The notes beneath the pieces are model-generated. The model saw only the letters and a program-made list of their open reading frames with translations. It was not told where the DNA came from and searched no databases. Both the position numbers and the translations under genes were made by a program. From contig JALOOY010000024.1 of the NCBI GenBank assembly GCA_025454185.1, positions 1 through 9,535 of the forward strand: 9,535 nt of DNA. The letters run 5' to 3'. Origin of the DNA: Thermodesulfobacteriota bacterium. Its GTDB lineage: Bacteria > Desulfobacterota > RBG-13-43-22. Of this stretch, positions 6,300-9,535 are shown piece after piece. Within the stretch, counting starts at the first letter, position 1. Every line of letters starts with the position of its first letter.

Positions 6300-7427
6300 T
6301 CACGGCCCCGCCTTTCGCTGGGCTGTGCTACAGCTTCGCTGTTCGATGTTGAACGTTCGATGTTCGATGTTCGTTTGTTTTTGTACTAGCTCCCTGCTCT
6401 CTGCCGCCTCGGGAAGATACCCTTCCAATTCATCCAGGGACATCTCCTCCACCACGGCCCGGCCCAAGGCCTGCAACAAGACGAAATGGATGGTGTCCCC
6501 GGCCCTTTTTTTATCTTTCGCCAGGCCCTTCCGCAGTTGCTCTCCGGGGCAGGGAATGGATAACGGCAACCCCAGGGCCGTGAGCAGCCTTTCCAGGCGG
6601 GCCCGGTCGCCGGCCGCTAGATACCCCTTTCGTTCGGAGATCCTGGCCGCCAGTACCATCCCGGCACTGACCGCCTCGCCGTGGGAAACGCCGGCAGCCC
6701 TTTCCAGGGCGTGGCCGAAGGTGTGGCCGAAATTGAGCAGCCGCCGCCCGCCCTGTTCTTTTTCATCCCGATTGACGATGGCGGACTTGATCGTCAGGGA
6801 GGAGCTGATCAATCTTTCCAGGACCTCAGATCGGAGTTCCAGGACGCCCCGGATATTTTCTTCCAGATAAAAAAACAAACCGGCATCGCGGATCAGGGCG
6901 TGCTTGACCACTTCCGCCATCCCGGAAAGGACTTCGCTGCGGGGCAGGGTTCGCAGCAGGGCCGGATCACAGATCACGAATTCGGGCTGCCGGATGACGC
7001 CGATCATGTTTTTATAGCCCTGCCAGTTGACGCCGTTCTTGCCGCCCACCGCGGCATCCACCTGGGCCAGCAGCGTAGAGGCCACGAAGGCGAAAGGCAG
7101 GCCCCGAAGATAAGTCGAGGCGGCAAAGCCGGTCAGGTCGCAGACGATCCCTCCCCCAACGCCCACGACGAAAGAGGAGCGATCGGCCCCGCAGTCTATC
7201 AAGGCTTCATAAATCCTGCCCACGGTCTCGAGGGTTTTGATCCCTTCACCCGTACCGATCTCGATGACCTCCACCGGGGGAAACAGGTGTCCGTAGGCCC
7301 TCCGGACATGGCCGTCGGTGATAATCACGGTCTTGCCCGGAGGGAGATATCGGGACAGACTCCGGAGGCTCTCTCCGATATGGAGCACGGACGGCCCCCC
7401 TTCGCCCTGGACGCTCAGCACGGGCAT
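6300..7427 (-). CDS. aroB: 3-dehydroquinate synthase, with a repeat-derived C-terminal tail
   Basis: This NAD+- and metal-dependent enzyme cyclises DAHP to 3-dehydroquinate. The 375-residue frame contains GVGGGIVCDLTGFAAS (89-104), STLLAQVDAAVGGKNGVN (117-134), KNMIG, GMAEVVKHALI with metal ligand E172, NFGHTFGHALE with H235, SHGEAV with H249, and KDKKR (304-308). The enzyme core ends around residue 345. The remaining roughly 30 residues (including TNIEHRTFNIEQRS) are translated from a heptad repeat array and are probably not functional. The ATG at 7427 follows the aroF stop by 8 bases, and its GAGGG ribosome site overlaps that stop (TGAGGG), which indicates coupling. The open frame upstream of the ATG is a shadow of aroF. 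Confidence 0.95.
   Translation of the reverse strand: MPVLSVQGEGGPSVLHIGESLRSLSRYLPPGKTVIITDGHVRRAYGHLFPPVEVIEIGTGEGIKTLETVGRIYEALIDCGADRSSFVVGVGGGIVCDLTGFAASTYLRGLPFAFVASTLLAQVDAAVGGKNGVNWQGYKNMIGVIRQPEFVICDPALLRTLPRSEVLSGMAEVVKHALIRDAGLFFYLEENIRGVLELRSEVLERLISSSLTIKSAIVNRDEKEQGGRRLLNFGHTFGHALERAAGVSHGEAVSAGMVLAARISERKGYLAAGDRARLERLLTALGLPLSIPCPGEQLRKGLAKDKKRAGDTIHFVLLQALGRAVVEEMSLDELEGYLPEAAESRELVQKQTNIEHRTFNIEQRSCSTAQRKAGP
6341..6375. repeat. Heptad repeat array (GTTCGAT units) at the aroB 3' end
   Basis: Five consecutive 7-base units on the plus strand read GTTCGAT, GTTGAAC, GTTCGAT, GTTCGAT and GTTCGTT. Because 7 is not a multiple of 3, aroB reads the array in shifting frames as NIEHRTFNIEQ. 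I recall similar GAACATC-type heptad arrays, translated as NIEHRTSNIEH, from many uncultured or deltaproteobacterial genomes near gene ends. Their role is unknown to me. Confidence 0.7.
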
Positions 7428-7435
7428 GGGATCCC

Positions 7436-8308
7436 TCAGCGGGCTGCCAGGGCCAGAGGGTGACGTCCGCTTACCGCCACGGCGCCCTCGGCCGTCCAGG
7501 TCCCCAAGGCCCCCTGCCAATGCCGCAGTTTGTCCATCAGGCCGCTGAACAGGACCGGCGACAGGGCCTGATCCTTGTCGCACAAGGCCTCGGCCGGGTT
7601 GTAATGGACTTCCACCATGATCCCGTCGGCACCGGCCGCCAGGGAGGCCAGGCTCATGGGCTCGATCAGGCTCAGACGCCCGGTCCCGTGGGAGGGGTCC
7701 ACGATGATGGGCAGATGGGAAAGCTCCTTGACGGCCGGAACGATGCTCAGGTCCAGGGTGTTGCGCGTGTAGGTTTCGAAGGTCCGGATCCCGCGCTCGC
7801 AGAGGATGACCTGGGAGTTCCCGCCGGCCAGGATGTACTCGGCGCAGCTCAGCCATTCTTTCAAGGTGGAGTACAGGCCCCGCTTCAGCAGCACCGGTTT
7901 GTTCATCTTGCCCACTTCCTTGAGCAGGGAGAAGTTCTGCATGTTGCGGGTGCCGATCTGCAGCATATCGGCGTATTCGCTGACCCAGGACACATCCCGC
8001 GGATCGGTCACCTCGGTGACCACCGGCAGCCCGGTCTCCCGGCGGGCCATTTCCAGAATCTTCAAGCCCTTGAGGCCCAGCCCCTGGAAGTCATAGGGGG
8101 AGGTCCGGGGTTTGAAGGCCCCGCCCCGCAGCATGTTGGCCCCGGCCTTTTTTACGGCCCGGGCCGTCTCCAGGGCCTGTATCTCGCTTTCCACGCTGCA
8201 GGGTCCGGCAATGACGACGAAATCCTCCCCCACCCGGACCGAGCCTACCGTCACCACCGTCCGTTTAAGGGGTTTGCCGTTTTTTACACTGAGTTTTAAC
8301 TGATTCAT
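7436..8308 (-). CDS. aroF: 3-deoxy-7-phosphoheptulonate (DAHP) synthase, type I-beta, core-only
   Basis: This enzyme condenses PEP and erythrose-4-phosphate to DAHP, the entry step of the pathway. The 290-residue protein shows the I-beta/KDO8P-like signature: IAGPCSVES (C37), GGAFKPRTSPYDFQGLG, LQIGTRNMQNF, KPVLLKRG (K142), ILCERGIRTFE, DPSHGTGR (H207), MVEVHYNPAEAL (E233) and CDKDQAL (D244). C37, H207, E233 and D244 are the expected metal ligands. The barrel starts near residue 28, so there is neither the ferredoxin-like regulatory domain of the Thermotoga enzyme nor the chorismate mutase domain of the Bacillus enzyme. An Ala-rich tail of about 20 residues ends the protein. The ATG at 8308 has GGGGAG (8317-8322) with an 8-base spacing. 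The frame upstream to 8392 only translates an inverted repeat. It is the first enzyme gene after the attenuator. Confidence 0.96.
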   Translation of the reverse strand: MNQLKLSVKNGKPLKRTVVTVGSVRVGEDFVVIAGPCSVESEIQALETARAVKKAGANMLRGGAFKPRTSPYDFQGLGLKGLKILEMARRETGLPVVTEVTDPRDVSWVSEYADMLQIGTRNMQNFSLLKEVGKMNKPVLLKRGLYSTLKEWLSCAEYILAGGNSQVILCERGIRTFETYTRNTLDLSIVPAVKELSHLPIIVDPSHGTGRLSLIEPMSLASLAAGADGIMVEVHYNPAEALCDKDQALSPVLFSGLMDKLRHWQGALGTWTAEGAVAVSGRHPLALAAR

Positions 8309-8475
8309 GGTGCGATCTCCCCTTTTCAGAGTCTGGGTTCTTACCTCGTCATCTTGAGCGATCCGGCATGACGAGGTGCTGCCGGGATTCACCCAGAGTG
8401 GTCAAGGTTTTCATTTTTTTAAGCTCATACGTTGCCAAAATCATAAAATTCTGTACTAGGCTCACGCCTGTATGA
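8309..8475 (-). other. 5' leader segment between the attenuator and aroF
   Basis: These 167 bases lie between the leader stop codon and the aroF start. They hold the aroF ribosome site (GGGGAG at 8317-8322), a nested inverted repeat (8332-8397) and an AT-rich stretch (about 8405-8455). I found no credible gene or RNA gene here. A TATGAT hexamer (8440-8445) lacks a matching -35. Confidence 0.6.
8332..8397. repeat. Nested inverted repeat upstream of aroF
   Basis: An inner perfect 10-bp stem (ACCTCGTCAT 8343-8352 with ATGACGAGGT 8368-8377, 15-base loop) is enclosed by an outer 7-bp stem (TCTGGGT 8332-8338 with ACCCAGA 8391-8397). The core CGTCATCTTGAGCGA is reminiscent of dispersed intergenic repeats in other genomes. 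It lacks a T tract on the minus strand, so it is not an intrinsic terminator. It ends about 10 bases before the aroF ribosome site and could fold in the mRNA. Confidence 0.6.
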
Positions 8476-8616
8476 CTACGCGCCTACCATAAAAAAGGCC
8501 GTGGTGTTTACTCCGCCCACGGCCTTTTGAAAACCAAAACAGCCTGCCGGGGGCGGACCGGTCCCGTAAAAAAAGTAATACCAGTAGTAGTTGCCGCAAA
8601 AGATAAATCGGATCAT
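8476..8616 (-). CDS. Aromatic-rich leader peptide of the aroF operon attenuator
   Basis: This 46-codon ORF starts at ATG 8614-8616 and ends at TAG 8476-8478. It has AAGGAG (8627-8632) 10 bases before the start. The peptide begins MIRFIFCGN and continues with YYWYYFFY (codons 10-17, bases 8589-8566), then GTGPPPAGC. In total it contains 5 Tyr, 1 Trp and 8 Phe. Such runs just before a terminator mark ribosome-stalling leader peptides (trpL, pheL). Here Tyr, Trp and Phe are mixed, so shortage of any of them would stall translation. Codons 28-42 read through the terminator itself, and the stop lies 13 bases beyond the T tract, unlike classical leaders. The gene stands 44 bases after aroC and upstream of the DAHP synthase, the pathway's entry enzyme. 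The peptide itself is unlikely to have a function. Confidence 0.88.
   Translation of the reverse strand: MIRFIFCGNYYWYYFFYGTGPPPAGCFGFQKAVGGVNTTAFFMVGA
8491..8528 (-). terminator. Attenuator (intrinsic terminator) of the aroF operon
   Basis: On the minus strand AAAAGGCCGTGG (8528-8517), a 12-base loop and CCACGGCCTTTT (8504-8493) form a perfect 12-bp stem with a GC-rich core, running into six T (8496-8491). This fits a Rho-independent terminator. It lies inside the leader ORF and upstream of aroF. The opposite strand has only four T after the stem, so it mainly acts on minus-strand transcription. It could also end aroC transcripts. Confidence 0.88.
8512..8557 (-). promoter_or_regulatory. Predicted antiterminator hairpin (segments 2 and 3)
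   Basis: Segment 2, TCCGCCCCCGGC (8557-8546), pairs with segment 3, GCCGTGGGCGGA (8523-8512), at 11 of 12 positions across a 22-base loop. Segment 3 contains most of the upstream arm of the terminator, so the two hairpins exclude each other. Segment 2 starts 8 bases after the last Tyr codon of the YYWYYFFY run. A ribosome stalled early in that run would leave it free to pair, allowing transcription into aroF. Segment 2 also encodes Pro21-Pro23 of the leader peptide. Confidence 0.75.
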
Positions 8617-8633
8617 TTGTATTTAGCTCCTTC

Positions 8634-8647
8634 GCCGAACGCCGAAC
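8634..8647. repeat. Tandem 7-bp repeat before the leader ORF
   Basis: Two adjacent copies of GCCGAAC on the plus strand (GTTCGGC on the minus strand) lie just upstream of the AAGGAG ribosome site of the leader peptide. The unit resembles the GTTCGAT heptads at the end of aroB. It may be a remnant of the same repeat type, or chance. Confidence 0.45.
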
Positions 8648-8660
8648 GGTATTTTTCGTG

Positions 8661-9535
8661 CTAAGCTTTTCCCCCGCTCACGGCCCGGGCCCGCAGCAGG
8701 TGATCCGCCAGTACCAGCTTGACCATCGCCTCCAGGACCGGGACCACCCGGGGAACGGCCGAAATATCGTAGCGTCCTTCGAGGGTGAGTTTGACGGCCT
8801 GTCCTTCGCGGGTGATGGTGTCCTGTTCCCGCTGGATGGAAGGGATGGGTTTCACCGCCGCCCGCAGCACGATCTCGTCCCCGTTGGAAATTCCCCCCAG
8901 GATGCCCCCGGCCTGGTTCGTCCGAAAACCCTGCGGGGTCAGGGGGTCGTTGTTTTCCGCCCCGCTGAGCCGGGCCGCGGCAAAACCGGCCCCGATTTCC
9001 ACTCCCTTGACCGCGCCCACGGACATGACGGCCCGGGCCAGATCGGCATCCAATTTATCAAATACAGGCTCCCCCAGACCGGCGGGGCAACCCCCTACCC
9101 GGACCTCCACGATCCCGCCCAGGGAATTCTTGGCTTCCCGGGCCTTTTCCAACGCCGCGGCCATCTCCGCCACCACCTCGGGATCGGGGCAAAAAAAAGG
9201 ATTTTTTTCGGCGGCCCCCGGGATACGTTTCCCGGCCCGGATACCGCCCATTTCGATGGTCCAAGCCGTCACGCCTATGCCGGCCGGCCCCAGGACCTTT
9301 TCAGCCACCACGCCGGCCGCCACCCGGGACGCGGTTTCCCGGGCCGACGATCTTCCACCGCCCCGAAAATCGAAGTGGCCGTACTTCCGGAAATAGCTGT
9401 AATCGGCGTGGCCGGGACGAAAGGCCCGGCGCAGGATTTCATAAGGCCGGCTGTCGGCATCCCGGTTGCGGATAAAAAGGGTGATGGGAGCGCCGGTGCT
9501 CTCCCCTTCGAAAACCCCGGACAATATATCCACGC
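8661..9535 (-). CDS. aroC: Chorismate synthase (5' end outside the window)
   Basis: This FMN-dependent enzyme converts EPSP to chorismate. The visible part, about 291 residues, is the C-terminal four fifths. It begins at (V)DILSGVFEG, which aligns with about residue 65 of E. coli AroC, so some 60-65 residues are missing past the right edge. Conserved signatures include STGAPITLFIRN, RPGHADYSYFRKYG, DFRGGGRSSARETA (FMN and substrate binding), GFRTNQAGGILGGISNG and PSIQ. The end at VSGGKA plus TAG is natural. The GTG at 9533 is an internal codon, not a start. The gene precedes the attenuator, so its transcription would not be limited by it if it is on the same transcript. Confidence 0.96.
   Translation of the reverse strand, partial: VDILSGVFEGESTGAPITLFIRNRDADSRPYEILRRAFRPGHADYSYFRKYGHFDFRGGGRSSARETASRVAAGVVAEKVLGPAGIGVTAWTIEMGGIRAGKRIPGAAEKNPFFCPDPEVVAEMAAALEKAREAKNSLGGIVEVRVGGCPAGLGEPVFDKLDADLARAVMSVGAVKGVEIGAGFAAARLSGAENNDPLTPQGFRTNQAGGILGGISNGDEIVLRAAVKPIPSIQREQDTITREGQAVKLTLEGRYDISAVPRVVPVLEAMVKLVLADHLLRARAVSGGKA

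Noticed and set aside
7428..7856. 143-codon N-terminal extension of aroB
   Set aside because: It overlaps the conserved 3' part of aroF in another frame and is Arg/Pro/Gly-rich. The ATG at 7427 has a good ribosome site, and the protein then begins as other AroB proteins do.
8309..8392. 28-residue extension of aroF
   Set aside because: It is a translation of the nested inverted repeat, with no good ribosome site. The ATG at 8308 has GGGGAG at proper spacing.
8440..8463. Internal promoter before aroF (TATGAT)
   Set aside because: The -10-like hexamer has no -35 match at 15-19 bases and no TG extension.
8491..8528. Ordinary terminator of aroC only
   Set aside because: It is inside a leader ORF rich in aromatic codons and has a competing antiterminator segment, so attenuation explains more. 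Terminating aroC may still be a side effect.
9531..9533. GTG as the aroC start
   Set aside because: The protein would lack the conserved first 60-65 residues of chorismate synthase. The frame stays open to the window edge.

Overview
This 9.5 kb, GC-rich window reads almost entirely on the minus strand, so genes run from the right end to the left. In transcription order it carries a partial aroC, a short aromatic-rich leader ORF with an attenuator, aroF (type I-beta DAHP synthase), aroB, pheA (chorismate mutase/prephenate dehydratase/ACT), tyrA, aroD (type I), aroE and aroA. A short promoter-bearing gap follows, then tctC and tctB of a tripartite tricarboxylate transporter. The gene order, the short repeats at gene ends and the tctCB neighbours suggest a Deltaproteobacteria/Desulfobacterota-like organism. 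That placement rests on recall of similar clusters, not on a search.

The aromatic genes form one tightly packed operon. pheA/tyrA, tyrA/aroD and aroE/aroA overlap by 4 bases (ATGA or GTGA), aroF and aroB are 8 bases apart, and aroB/pheA and aroD/aroE are separated by about 49 and 34 bases. Together they cover the chorismate pathway and the branches to phenylalanine and tyrosine. The exception is shikimate kinase (aroK), which is absent here. None of these genes encodes a tryptophan-branch enzyme.

The most interesting region is the 352-base gap between aroC and aroF. It encodes a 46-residue leader peptide (8616 down to 8476) with a strong Shine-Dalgarno site and the run NYYWYYFFY. This is followed by a 12-bp GC-rich hairpin ending in six T (8491-8528), a textbook intrinsic terminator. 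A segment at 8546-8557 can pair 11 of 12 bases with the upstream arm of that terminator (8512-8523), giving a mutually exclusive antiterminator. This is a classical translation-coupled attenuator that would sense Tyr, Trp and Phe together and control aroF and everything downstream. Unusually, the leader stop codon lies beyond the terminator, and the antiterminator strand itself encodes Pro-Pro-Pro. A polyproline pause could therefore do the job that a stop codon does in trp/phe leaders.

AroF lacks any N-terminal regulatory domain, and the PheA ACT domain has ESVP in place of the usual ESRP. Transcriptional attenuation may therefore be the main control on flux. Two genes (aroD, aroB) have C-terminal tails made from short repeat elements (a G/C palindrome and a GTTCGAT heptad array).

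At the left end, tctC has its own good sigma70-type promoter (TTGACC-17-TATATT) and is followed by tctB. tctA is expected just beyond the left edge.
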